This document shows positions 1-12,410 of a DNA stretch of 64,000 nt, piece by piece; the first letter of the stretch is position 1, and each line of letters begins with the position of its first letter. The translations under genes were made by a program, and so were the position numbers. A model generated the notes under the pieces. It saw only the letters and a program-made list of their open reading frames with translations. It was not told the DNA's origin and made no database searches. The DNA comes from Ascidia mentula (lineage: Eukaryota; Chordata; Ascidiacea; Phlebobranchia; Ascidiidae), in assembly GCA_947561715.1 (NCBI GenBank), contig OX387200.1:12278501-12342500 (forward strand), given 5' to 3'.

Positions 1-60
1 TGGAGTATCAGCGTTTTCCCCTGTATAATAAAGCTTGTACTGCAAAAAAATATTTTTCAT

Positions 61-198
61 CGAAAAGTCATATACTGCAAAATGGACAAGTGCTGAAATC
101 GCATAGTTACATACGTTGTGCAACCGCAAAAGCAATACTGGTATATCAGCGTTGTCCACTGTATAATAAAGCTTGTACTGCAAAAAAATATTTTTCAT
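61..198 (+). repeat. reference 138-bp satellite monomer (HindIII type)
   Basis: A representative monomer, taken from one 'cgaaaagtcat' to the next. In order it holds a variable 'ctgcaaaatggacaagtgctg' segment, the imperfect dyad gttg-tg-caac inside the most conserved part of the repeat, a 'caatactggtatatcagcg' segment, 'ataataaagcttgtact' with one HindIII site, and a seven-A run followed by tatttttcat. HindIII digestion should therefore give a 138-bp ladder. The A-tract/T-tract junction contains the self-complementary 12-mer aaaaatattttt, so one potentially bent or nucleosome-excluding site recurs every 138 bp. Confidence 0.95.
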
Positions 199-3100
199 CG
201 AAAAGTCATATACTGCAAAATGGACAAGTGCTGAAATCGCATAGTTACATACGTTGTGCAACCGCAAAAGCAATACTGGAGTATCAGCGTTTTCCACTGT
301 ATAATAAAGCTTGTACTGCAAAAAAATATTTTTCATCGAAAAGTCATATACTGCAAAATAGACAAGTGCTGAAATCGCACAGTTGCATACGTTGAGCAAC
401 CGCAAAAGCAATACTGGAATACCAGCGTTTTCCACTGTATAACAAAGCTTGTACTGAAAAAAATTATTTTTTATCGAAAAGTCGTATACTGCAAAATGGA
501 CAAGTACTGAAATCTCATAGTTTCATACGTTGTGCAACCGCAAAAGCAATACTGGAGTACCAGCGTTTTCCACTGTATAATAAAGCTTGTACTGAAAAAA
601 ATATTTTTCATCGAAAAGTCATATACTGCAAAATGGACAAGTGCTGAAATCGCATAGTTACGTACGTTGTGCAACCGCAAAAGCAATACTGGAGTATCAG
701 CGTTTTCCACTGTATAATAAAGCTTGTACTGAAAAAAATTATTTTTTATCGAAAAGTCATATACTGCAAAACGGACAAGTACTGAAATATCATAGTTTCA
801 TACGTTGTGCAACCGCAAAAGCAATACTGGAGTATCAGCGTTTTCCACTGTATAATAAAGCTTGTACTGCAAAAAAATATTTTTCATCGAAAAGTCATAT
901 ACTGCAAATTGGAAAAGTGCTGAAATCGCACAGTTGCATACGTTGTGCAACCGCAAAAGCAATACTGGAATACCAGCGTTTTCCACTGTATAACAAAGCT
1001 TGTACTGAAAAAAATTATTTTTTATCGAAAAGTCATATACTGCAAAATGGACAAGTACTGAAATCTCATAGTTACATACGTTGTGCAACCGCAAAAGCAA
1101 TACTGGAGTACCAGCGTTTTCCACTGTATAATAAAGCTTGTACTGAAAAAAAATATTTTTTATCGAAAAGTCATATACTGCAAAACGGACAAGTACTGAA
1201 ATATCATAGTTTCATACGTTGTGCAACCGCAAAAGCAATACTGGAGTATCAGCGTTTTCCACTGTATAATAAAGCTTGTACTGCAAAAAAATATTTTTCA
1301 TCGAAAAGTCATATACTGCAAATTGGAAAAGTGCTGAAATCGCACAGTTGCATACGTTGTGCAACCGCAAAAGCAATACTGGAATACCAGCGTTTTCCAC
1401 TGTATAATAAAGCTTGTACTGAAAAAAATATTTTTCATCGAAAAGTCATATACTGCAAAATGGACAAGTGCTGAAATCGCATAGTTACGTACGTTGTGCA
1501 ACCGCAAAAGCAATACTGGAGTATCAGCGTTTTCCACTGTATAATAAAGCTTGTACTGAAAAAAATTATTTTTTATCGAAAAGTCATATACTGCAAAACG
1601 GACAAGTACTGAAATATCATAGTTTCATACGTTGTGCAACCGCAAAAGCAATACTGGAGTATCAGCGTTTTCCACTGTATAATAAAGCTTGTACTGCAAA
1701 AAAATATTTTTCATCGAAAAGTCATATACTGCAAAATGGACAAGTGCTGAAATCGCATAGTTACATACGTTGTGCAACCGCAAAAGCAATACTGGAGTAT
1801 CAGCGTTTTCCACTGTATAATAAAGCTTGTACTGCAAAAAAATATTTTTCATCGAAAAGTCACATACTGCAAATTGGAAAAGTGCTGAAATCGCACAGTT
1901 GCATACGTTGTGCAACCGCAAAAGCAATACTGGAATACCAGCGTTTTCCACTGTATAACAAAGCTTGTACTGAAAAAAATTATTTTTTATCGAAAAGTCA
2001 TATACTGCAAAATGGACAAGTACTGAAATCTCATAGTTACATACGTTGTGCAACCGCAAAAGCAATACTGGAGTACCAGCGTTTTCCACTGTATAATAAA
2101 GCTTGTACTGAAAAAAATTATTTTTTATCGAAAAGTCATATACTGCAAAATGGACAAGTGCTGAAATCTCATAGTTACATACGTTGTGCAACCGCAAAAG
2201 CAATACTGGAGTATCAGCGTTTTCCACTGTATAATAAAGCTTGTACTGCAAAAAAATATTTTTCATCGAAAAGTCATATACTGCAAAATGGACAAGTGCT
2301 GAAATCGCATAGTTACATACGTTGTGCAACCGCAAAAGCAATACTGGAGTATCAGCGTTTTCCACTGTATAATAAAGCTTGTACTGCAAAAAAATATTTT
2401 TCATCGAAAAGTCATATACTGCAAAATGGACAAGTGCTGAAATCGCATAGTTACATACGTTGTGCAACCGCAAAAGCAATACTGGAGTATCAGCGTTTTC
2501 CACTGTATAATAAAGCTTGTACTGCAAAAAAATATTTTTCATCGAAAAGTCATATACTGCAAAATGGACAAGTGCTGAAATCGCATAGTTACATACGTTG
2601 TGCAACCGGAAAAGCAATACTGGAGTATCAGCGTTGTCCACTGTATAACAAAGCTTGTACTGAAAAAAATTATTTTTTGTCGAAAAGTCATATACTGCAT
2701 AATGGACAAGTGCTGAAATCTCATAGTTACATACGTTGTGCAACCGCAAAAGCAATACTGGAGTATCAGCGTTTTCCCCTGTATAATAAAGCTTGTACTG
2801 AAAAAAATTATTTTTTATCGAAAAGTCATATACTGCAAAACGGACAAGTACTGAAATCTCATAGTTTCATACGTTGTGCAACCGCAAAAGCAATACTGGA
2901 GTATCAGCGTTTTCCCCTGTATAATAAAGCTTGTACTGAAAAAAAATATTTTTCATCGAAAAGTCATATACTGCAAAATGGACAATTGCTGAAATCGCAT
3001 AGTTACGTACGTTGTGCAACCGCAAAAGCAATACTGGAGTATGAGCGTTTTCCACTGTATAATAAAGCTTGTACTGAAAAAAATTATTTTTTATCGAAAA

Positions 3101-3974
3101 GTCATATACTGCAAAACGGACAAGTACTGAAATCTCATAGTTTCATACGTTGTGCAACCGCAAAAGCAATACTGGAGTATCAGCGTTTTCCACTGTATAA
3201 TAAAGCTTGTACTGCAAAAAAATATTTTTCATCGAAAAGTCATATACTGCAAAATGGACAAGTGCTGAAATCGCATAGTTACATACGTTGTGCAACCGCA
3301 AAAGCAATACTGGAGTATCAGCGTTTTCCACTGTACAATAAAGCTTGTACTGCAAAAAAATATTTTTCATCGAAAAGTCATATACTGCAAATTGGAAAAG
3401 TGCTGAAATCGCACAGTTGCATACGTTGTGCAACCGCAAAAGCAATACTGGTATATCAGCGTTTTCCACTGTATAATAAAGCTTGTAGTGCAAAAAAATA
3501 TTTTTCATCGAAAAGTCATATACTGCAAAATGGACAAGTGCTGAAATCGCATAGTTGCATACGTTGTGCAACCGCAAAAGCAATACTGGAGTATCAGCGT
3601 TTTCCCCTGTATAATAAAGCTTGTACTGCAAAAAAATATTTTTCATCGAAAAGTCATATACTGCAAAATGGACAAGTGCTGAAATCGCATAGTTACATAC
3701 GTTGTGCAACCGCAAAAGCAATACTGGTATATCAGCGTTGTCCACTGTATAATAAAGCTTGTACTGCAAAAAAATATTTTTCATCGAAAAGTCATATACT
3801 GCAAAATGGACAAGTGCTGAAATCGCATAGTTACATACGTTGTGCAACCGCAAAAGCAATACTGGAGTATCAGCGTTTTCCACTGTATAATAAAGCTTGT
3901 ACTGCAAAAAAATATTTTTCATCGAAAAGTCATATACTGCAAAATAGACAAGTGCTGAAATCGCACAGTTGCAT

Positions 3975-6900
3975 ACGTTGAGCAACCGCAAAAGCAATAC
4001 TGGAATACCAGCGTTTTCCACTGTATAACAAAGCTTGTACTGAAAAAAATTATTTTTTATCGAAAAGTCGTATACTGCAAAATGGACAAGTACTGAAATC
4101 TCATAGTTTCATACGTTGTGCAACCGCAAAAGCAATACTGGAGTACCAGCGTTTTCCACTGTATAATAAAGCTTGTACTGAAAAAAATATTTTTCATCGA
4201 AAAGTCATATACTGCAAAATGGACAAGTGCTGAAATCGCATAGTTACGTACGTTGTGCAACCGCAAAAGCAATACTGGAGTATCAGCGTTTTCCACTGTA
4301 TAATAAAGCTTGTACTGAAAAAAATTATTTTTTATCGAAAAGTCATATACTGCAAAACGGACAAGTACTGAAATATCATAGTTTCATACGTTGTGCAACC
4401 GCAAAAGCAATACTGGAGTATCAGCGTTTTCCACTGTATAATAAAGCTTGTACTGCAAAAAAATATTTTTCATCGAAAAGTCATATACTGCAAATTGGAA
4501 AAGTGCTGAAATCGCACAGTTGCATACGTTGTGCAACCGCAAAAGCAATACTGGAATACCAGCGTTTTCCACTGTATAACAAAGCTTGTACTGAAAAAAA
4601 TTATTTTTTATCGAAAAGTCATATACTGCAAAATGGACAAGTACTGAAATCTCATAGTTACATACGTTGTGCAACCGCAAAAGCAATACTGGAGTACCAG
4701 CGTTTTCCACTGTATAATAAAGCTTGTACTGAAAAAAATTATTTTTTATCGAAAAGTCATATACTGCAAAATGGACAAGTGCTGAAATCTCATAGTTACA
4801 TACGTTGTGCAACCGCAAAAGCAATACTGGAGTATCAGCGTTTTCCACTGTATAATAAAGCTTGTACTGCAAAAAAATATTTTTCATCGAAAAGTCATAT
4901 ACTGCAAAATGGACAAGTGCTGAAATCGCATAGTTACATACGTTGTGCAACCGCAAAAGCAATACTGGAGTATCAGCGTTTTCCACTGTATAATAAAGCT
5001 TGTACTGCAAAAAAATATTTTTCATCGAAAAGTCATATACTGCAAATTGGAAAAGTGCTGAAATCGCACAGTTGCATACGTTGTGCAACCGCAAAAGCAA
5101 TACTGGAATACCAGCGTTTTCCACTGTATAATAAAGCTTGTACTGCAAAAAAATATTTTTCATCGAAAAGTCATATACTGCAAAATGGACAAGTGCTGAA
5201 ATCGCATAGTTACATACGTTGTGCAACCGCAAAAGCAATACTGGAGTATCAGCGTTTTCCACTGTATAATAAAGCTTGTACTGCAAAAAAATATTTTTCA
5301 TCGAAAAGTCATATACTGCAAAATAGACAAGTGCTGAAATCGCACAGTTGCATACGTTGAGCAACCGCAAAAGCAATACTGGAATACCAGCGTTTTCCAC
5401 TGTATAACAAAGCTTGTACTGAAAAAAATTATTTTTTATCGAAAAGTCGTATACTGCAAAATGGACAAGTACTGAAATCTCATAGTTTCATACGTTGTGC
5501 AACCGCAAAAGCAATACTGGAGTACCAGCGTTTTCCACTGTATAATAAAGCTTGTACTGAAAAAAATATTTTTCATCGAAAAGTCATATACTGCAAAATG
5601 GACAAGTGCTGAAATCGCATAGTTACGTACGTTGTGCAACCGCAAAAGCAATACTGGAGTATCAGCGTTTTCCACTGTATAATAAAGCTTGTACTGAAAA
5701 AAATTATTTTTTATCGAAAAGTCATATACTGCAAAACGGACAAGTACTGAAATATCATAGTTTCATACGTTGTGCAACCGCAAAAGCAATACTGGAGTAT
5801 CAGCGTTTTCCACTGTATAATAAAGCTTGTACTGCAAAAAAATATTTTTCATCGAAAAGTCATATACTGCAAAATGGACAAGTGCTGAAATCGCATAGTT
5901 ACATACGTTGTGCAACCGCAAAAGCAATACTGGAGTATCAGCGTTTTCCACTGTATAATAAAGCTTGTACTGCAAAAAAATATTTTTCATCGAAAAGTCA
6001 TATACTGCAAATTGGAAAAGTGCTGAAATCGCACAGTTGCATACGTTGTGCAACCGCAAAAGCAATACTGGAATACCAGCGTTTTCCACTGTATAACAAA
6101 GCTTGTACTGAAAAAAATTATTTTTTATCGAAAAGTCATATACTGCAAAATGGACAAGTACTGAAATCTCATAGTTACATACGTTGTGCAACCGCAAAAG
6201 CAATACTGGAGTACCAGCGTTTTCCACTGTATAATAAAGCTTGTACTGAAAAAAATTATTTTTTATCGAAAAGTCATATACTGCAAAATGGACAAGTGCT
6301 GAAATCTCATAGTTACATACGTTGTGCAACCGCAAAAGCAATACTGGAGTATCAGCGTTTTCCACTGTATAATAAAGCTTGTACTGCAAAAAAATATTTT
6401 TCATCGAAAAGTCATATACTGCAAAATGGACAAGTGCTGAAATCGCATAGTTACATACGTTGTGCAACCGCAAAAGCAATACTGGAGTATCAGCGTTTTC
6501 CACTGTATAATAAAGCTTGTACTGCAAAAAAATATTTTTCATCGAAAAGTCATATACTGCAAATTGGAAAAGTGCTGAAATCGCACAGTTGCATACGTTG
6601 TGCAACCGCAAAAGCAATACTGGAATACCAGCGTTTTCCACTGTATAATAAAGCTTGTACTGCAAAAAAATATTTTTCATCGAAAAGTCATATACTGCAA
6701 AATGGACAAGTGCTGAAATCGCATAGTTACATACGTTGTGCAACCGCAAAAGCAATACTGGAGTATCAGCGTTTTCCCCTGTATAATAAAGCTTGTACTG
6801 CAAAAAAATATTTTTCATCGAAAAGTCATATACTGCAAAATGGACAAGTGCTGAAATCGCATAGTTACATACGTTGTGCAACCGCAAAAGCAATACTGGA

Positions 6901-9050
6901 GTATCAGCGTTTTCCACTGTATAATAAAGCTTGTACTGCAAAAAAATATTTTTCATCGAAAAGTCATATACTGCAAAATGGACAAGTACTGAAATCGCAT
7001 AGTTACATACGTTGTGCAACCGCAAAAGCAATACTGGAATATCAGCGTTGTCCACTGTATAACAAAGCTTGTACTGAAAAAAATTATTTTTTGTCGAAAA
7101 GTCATATACTGCATAATGGACAAGTGCTGAAATCTCATAGTTACATACGTTGTGCAACCGCAAAAGCAATACTGGAGTATCAGCGTTTTCCCCTGTATAA
7201 TAAAGCTTGTACTGAAAAAAAATATTTTTTATCGAAAAGTCATATACTGCAAAATGGACAAGTGCTGAAATCGCATAGTTACATACGTTGTGCAACCGCA
7301 AAAGCAATACTGGAGTATCAGCGTTTTCCACTGTATAATAAAGCTTGTACTGCAAAAAAATATTTTTCATCGAAAAGTCATATACTGCAAAATGGACAAG
7401 TGCTGAAATCGCATAGTTACATACGTTGTGCAACCGCAAAAGCAATACTGGAATATCAGCGTTGTCCACTGTATAACAAAGCTTGTACTGAAAAAAATTA
7501 TTTTTTGTCGAAAAGTCATATACTGCATAATGGACAAGTGCTGAAATCTCATAGTTACATACGTTGTGCAACCGCAAAAGCAATACTGGAGTATCAGCGT
7601 TTTCCCCTGTATAATAAAGCTTGTACTGAAAAAAAATATTTTTTATCGAAAAGTCATATACTGCAAAATGGACAAGTGCTGAAATCGCATAGTTACATAC
7701 GTTGTGCAACCGCAAAAGCAATACTGGTATATCAGCGTTGTCCACTGTATAATAAAGCTTGTACTGCAAAAAAATATTTTTCATCGAAAAGTCATATACT
7801 GCAAAATGGACAAGTGCTGAAATCGCATAGTTGCATACGTTGTGCAACCGCAAAAGCAATACTGGAGTATCAGCGTTTTCCACTGTATAATAAAGCTTGT
7901 ACTGCAAAAAAATATTTTTTTTATCGAAAAGTCATATACTGCAAAATAGACAAGTGCTGAAATCTCATAGTTACATACGTTGTGCAACCGCAAAAGCAAT
8001 ACTGGAGTACCAGCGTTTTCCACTGTATAATAAAGCTTGTACTGAAAAAAATTATTTTTTATCGAAAAGTCATATACTGCAAAATGGACAAGTGCTGAAA
8101 TCGCATAGTTACATACGTTGTGCAACCGCAAAAGCAATACTGGAGTATCAGCGTTTTCCCCTGTATAATAAAGCTTGTACTGAAAAAAAATATTTTTTAT
8201 CGAAAAGTCATATACTGCAAAATGGACAAGTGCTGAAATCGCATAGTTACATACGTTGTGCAACCGCAAAAGCAATACTGGTATATCAGCGTTGTCCACT
8301 GTATAATAAAGCTTGTACTGCAAAAAAATATTTTTCATCGAAAAGTCATATACTGCAAAATGGACAAGTGCTGAAATCGCATAGTTACATACGTTGTGCA
8401 ACCGCAAAAGCAATACTGGAGTATCAGCGTTTTCCACTGTATAATAAAGCTTGTACTGCAAAAAAATATTTTTCATCGAAAAGTCATATACTGCAAAATA
8501 GACAAGTGCTGAAATCGCACAGTTGCATACGTTGAGCAACCGCAAAAGCAATACTGGAATACCAGCGTTTTCCACTGTATAACAAAGCTTGTACTGAAAA
8601 AAATTATTTTTTATCGAAAAGTCGTATACTGCAAAATGGACAAGTACTGAAATCTCATAGTTTCATACGTTGTGCAACCGCAAAAGCAATACTGGAGTAC
8701 CAGCGTTTTCCACTGTATAATAAAGCTTGTACTGAAAAAAATATTTTTCATCGAAAAGTCATATACTGCAAAATGGACAAGTGCTGAAATCGCATAGTTA
8801 CGTACGTTGTGCAACCGCAAAAGCAATACTGGAGTATCAGCGTTTTCCACTGTATAATAAAGCTTGTACTGAAAAAAATTATTTTTTATCGAAAAGTCAT
8901 ATACTGCAAAACGGACAAGTACTGAAATATCATAGTTTCATACGTTGTGCAACCGCAAAAGCAATACTGGAGTATCAGCGTTTTCCACTGTATAATAAAG
9001 CTTGTACTGCAAAAAAATATTTTTCATCGAAAAGTCATATACTGCAAATT
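3975..9050 (+). repeat. 5.1-kb HOR block, copy 1
   Basis: Aligns without net length change to 17850-22925, at a constant offset of 13,875 bp. The offset holds at several markers: 137-bp monomers near 4187 and 18062, the 140-bp monomers at about 7911 and 21786, and TGA-marker ends at 5360/19235 and 8535/22410. Excluding the transposon and its duplicated target, the offset is 9,107 bp, one base short of 66 monomers. The blocks part company at about 9050/22925, where copy 1 has 'aattggaaaag' and copy 2 has 'aatggacaag'. Confidence 0.85.
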
Positions 9051-9574
9051 GGAAAAGTGCTGAAATCGCACAGTTGCATACGTTGTGCAACCGCAAAAGC
9101 AATACTGGAATACCAGCGTTTTCCACTGTATAATAAAGCTTGTACTGCAAAAAAATATTTTTCATCGAAAAGTCATATACTGCAAAATGGACAAGTGCTG
9201 AAATCGCATAGTTACATACGTTGTGCAACCGCAAAAGCAATACTGGAGTATCAGCGTTTTCCACTGTATAATAAAGCTTGTACTGCAAAAAAATATTTTT
9301 CATCGAAAAGTCATATACTGCAAAATAGACAAGTGCTGAAATCGCACAGTTGCATACGTTGAGCAACCGCAAAAGCAATACTGGAATACCAGCGTTTTCC
9401 ACTGTATAACAAAGCTTGTACTGAAAAAAATTATTTTTTATCGAAAAGTCGTATACTGCAAAATGGACAAGTACTGAAATCTCATAGTTTCATACGTTGT
9501 GCAACCGCAAAAGCAATACTGGAGTACCAGCGTTTTCCACTGTATAATAAAGCTTGTACTGAAAAAAATATTTT

Positions 9575-10955
9575 TCATCGAAAAGTCATATACTGCAAAA
9601 TGGACAAGTGCTGAAATCGCATAGTTACGTACGTTGTGCAACCGCAAAAGCAATACTGGAGTATCAGCGTTTTCCACTGTATAATAAAGCTTGTACTGAA
9701 AAAAATTATTTTTTATCGAAAAGTCATATACTGCAAAACGGACAAGTACTGAAATATCATAGTTTCATACGTTGTGCAACCGCAAAAGCAATACTGGAGT
9801 ATCAGCGTTTTCCACTGTATAATAAAGCTTGTACTGCAAAAAAATATTTTTCATCGAAAAGTCATATACTGCAAAATGGACAAGTGCTGAAATCGCATAG
9901 TTACATACGTTGTGCAACCGCAAAAGCAATACTGGAGTATCAGCGTTTTCCACTGTATAATAAAGCTTGTACTGCAAAAAAATATTTTTCATCGAAAAGT
10001 CATATACTGCAAATTGGAAAAGTGCTGAAATCGCACAGTTGCATACGTTGTGCAACCGCAAAAGCAATACTGGAATACCAGCGTTTTCCACTGTATAACA
10101 AAGCTTGTACTGAAAAAAATTATTTTTTATCGAAAAGTCATATACTGCAAAATGGACAAGTGCTGAAATCTCATAGTTACATACGTTGTGCAACCGCAAA
10201 AGCAATACTGGAGTATCAGCGTTTTCCACTGTATAATAAAGCTTGTACTGCAAAAAAATATTTTTCATCGAAAAGTCATATACTGCAAAATGGACAAGTG
10301 CTGAAATCGCATAGTTACATACGTTGTGCAACCGCAAAAGCAATACTGGAGTATCAGCGTTTTCCACTGTATAATAAAGCTTGTACTGCAAAAAAATATT
10401 TTTCATCGAAAAGTCATATACTGCAAAATGGACAAGTGCTGAAATCGCATAGTTACATACGTTGTGCAACCGCAAAAGCAATACTGGAGTATCAGCGTTT
10501 TCCACTGTATAATAAAGCTTGTACTGCAAAAAAATATTTTTCATCGAAAAGTCATATACTGCAAAATGGACAAGTGCTGAAATCGCATAGTTACATACGT
10601 TGTGCAACCGGAAAAGCAATACTGGAGTATCAGCGTTGTCCACTGTATAACAAAGCTTGTACTGAAAAAAATTATTTTTTGTCGAAAAGTCATATACTGC
10701 ATAATGGACAAGTGCTGAAATCTCATAGTTACATACGTTGTGCAACCGCAAAAGCAATACTGGAGTATCAGCGTTTTCCCCTGTATAATAAAGCTTGTAC
10801 TGAAAAAAATTATTTTTTATCGAAAAGTCATATACTGCAAAACGGACAAGTACTGAAATCTCATAGTTTCATACGTTGTGCAACCGCAAAAGCAATACTG
10901 GAGTATCAGCGTTTTCCCCTGTATAATAAAGCTTGTACTGAAAAAAAATATTTTT
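9575..10955 (+). repeat. 10-monomer HOR unit, tandem copy 1
   Basis: A block of about 1,380 bp (10 monomers) repeated directly downstream. Shared markers are 'ttacgtacg' at about 9625 and 11005, and the 'accggaaaagc' monomer at 10610 and 11991. The offset is 1,380 bp before the one-base insertion near 11186 and 1,381 bp after it. Confidence 0.8.
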
Positions 10956-12225
10956 CATCGAAAAGTCATATACTGCAAAATGGACAAGTGCTGAAATCGC
11001 ATAGTTACGTACGTTGTGCAACCGCAAAAGCAATACTGGAGTATCAGCGTTTTCCACTGTATAATAAAGCTTGTACTGAAAAAAATTATTTTTTATCGAA
11101 AAGTCATATACTGCAAAACGGACAAGTACTGAAATATCATAGTTTCATACGTTGTGCAACCGCAAAAGCAATACTGGAGTATCAGGGGTTTTCCACTGTA
11201 TAATAAAGCTTGTACTGCAAAAAAATATTTTTCATCGAAAAGTCATATACTGCAAAATGGACAAGTGCTGAAATCGCATAGTTACATACGTTGTGCAACC
11301 GCAAAAGCAATACTGGAGTATCAGCGTTTTCCACTGTATAATAAAGCTTGTACTGCAAAAAAATATTTTTCATCGAAAAGTCATATACTGCAAATTGGAA
11401 AAGTGCTGAAATCGCACAGTTGCATACGTTGTGCAACCGCAAAAGCAATACTGGAATACCAGCGTTTTCCACTGTATAACAAAGCTTGTACTGAAAAAAA
11501 TTATTTTTTATCGAAAAGTCATATACTGCAAAATGGACAAGTGCTGAAATCTCATAGTTACATACGTTGTGCAACCGCAAAAGCAATACTGGAGTATCAG
11601 CGTTTTCCACTGTATAATAAAGCTTGTACTGCAAAAAAATATTTTTCATCGAAAAGTCATATACTGCAAAATGGACAAGTGCTGAAATCGCATAGTTACA
11701 TACGTTGTGCAACCGCAAAAGCAATACTGGAGTATCAGCGTTTTCCACTGTATAATAAAGCTTGTACTGCAAAAAAATATTTTTCATCGAAAAGTCATAT
11801 ACTGCAAAATGGACAAGTGCTGAAATCGCATAGTTACATACGTTGTGCAACCGCAAAAGCAATACTGGAGTATCAGCGTTTTCCACTGTATAATAAAGCT
11901 TGTACTGCAAAAAAATATTTTTCATCGAAAAGTCATATACTGCAAAATGGACAAGTGCTGAAATCGCATAGTTACATACGTTGTGCAACCGGAAAAGCAA
12001 TACTGGAGTATCAGCGTTGTCCACTGTATAACAAAGCTTGTACTGAAAAAAATTATTTTTTGTCGAAAAGTCATATACTGCATAATGGACAAGTGCTGAA
12101 ATCTCATAGTTACATACGTTGTGCAACCGCAAAAGCAATACTGGAGTATCAGCGTTTTCCCCTGTATAATAAAGCTTGTACTGAAAAAAATTATTTTTTA
12201 TCGAAAAGTCATATACTGCAAAACG
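10956..12225 (+). repeat. 10-monomer HOR unit, tandem copy 2, split by the transposon
   Basis: Second copy of the 10-mer. It carries a private change near 11184 ('caggggtttt' for 'cagcgtttt', one extra base). It is cut at 12225 by the transposon, and the satellite resumes in phase at 16986. The matching uninterrupted site in copy 1 is 10837-10844. Confidence 0.78.
12218..12225 (+). repeat. target-site duplication, left copy
   Basis: GCAAAACG directly before the transposon. It is native satellite sequence (ctgcaaaacgg) and is repeated exactly after the element. Confidence 0.95.
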
Positions 12226-12410
12226 ACTATTGTCATCCTGGCAGACTCCGAATATGTTTCATCGAAAAAAGAGTTCCGCATCAATGATCACCATTTCACG
12301 AGATGGTTCATAAGATACAAACGTGTTTGTTCTGCCTATAAATCACGGTACGTCTAATTATTTCAACCAAAATCAAACTGAACGGTTAGTACACTCAAAT
12401 TACTGGCAGC
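12226..12410 (+). repeat. outer terminal inverted repeat, left (185 bp)
   Basis: Matches the reverse complement of 16801-16985 over its full length without gaps. Single differences are seen near the 'ggttcataag' and 'cacggtacg' segments, and a few more at the inner edge. It begins ACTATTGTCATCC. It contains aatatgtttcatcgaaaa (12251-12268), which resembles the A/T segment of the satellite. The inner edge passes into a degenerate first unit of the 181-bp array. Confidence 0.93.

Larger units (their letters stand above)
1..12225 (+). repeat. 138-bp satellite array, left segment
   Basis: About 88 head-to-tail monomers with a 138-bp period, read directly from the recurrence of 'cgaaaagtcat' at 61, 199, 337 and onward. 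All monomers have the same orientation. Variation between monomers is concentrated at a few positions: gagtat/gaatac, cgtttt/cgttgt, cactg/cccctg, aataaag/aacaaag, the A/T-tract and aatgg/aacgg/aattgg. The block around the gttgtgcaac dyad barely changes. Monomer subtypes recur in the same order over kilobases, so this is a higher-order repeat array and not a random mix. The segment ends at the left end of the transposon, inside a monomer. No non-satellite sequence, gene or RNA is visible in it. Confidence 0.98.

Noticed and set aside
61..198. CENP-B box in the satellite monomer
   Set aside because: The conserved 'tacgttgtgcaaccgca' shares cgttg and part of the second half with the box only if a one-base gap is allowed. 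Ungapped, fewer than half of the essential positions match. A different binding protein remains possible.
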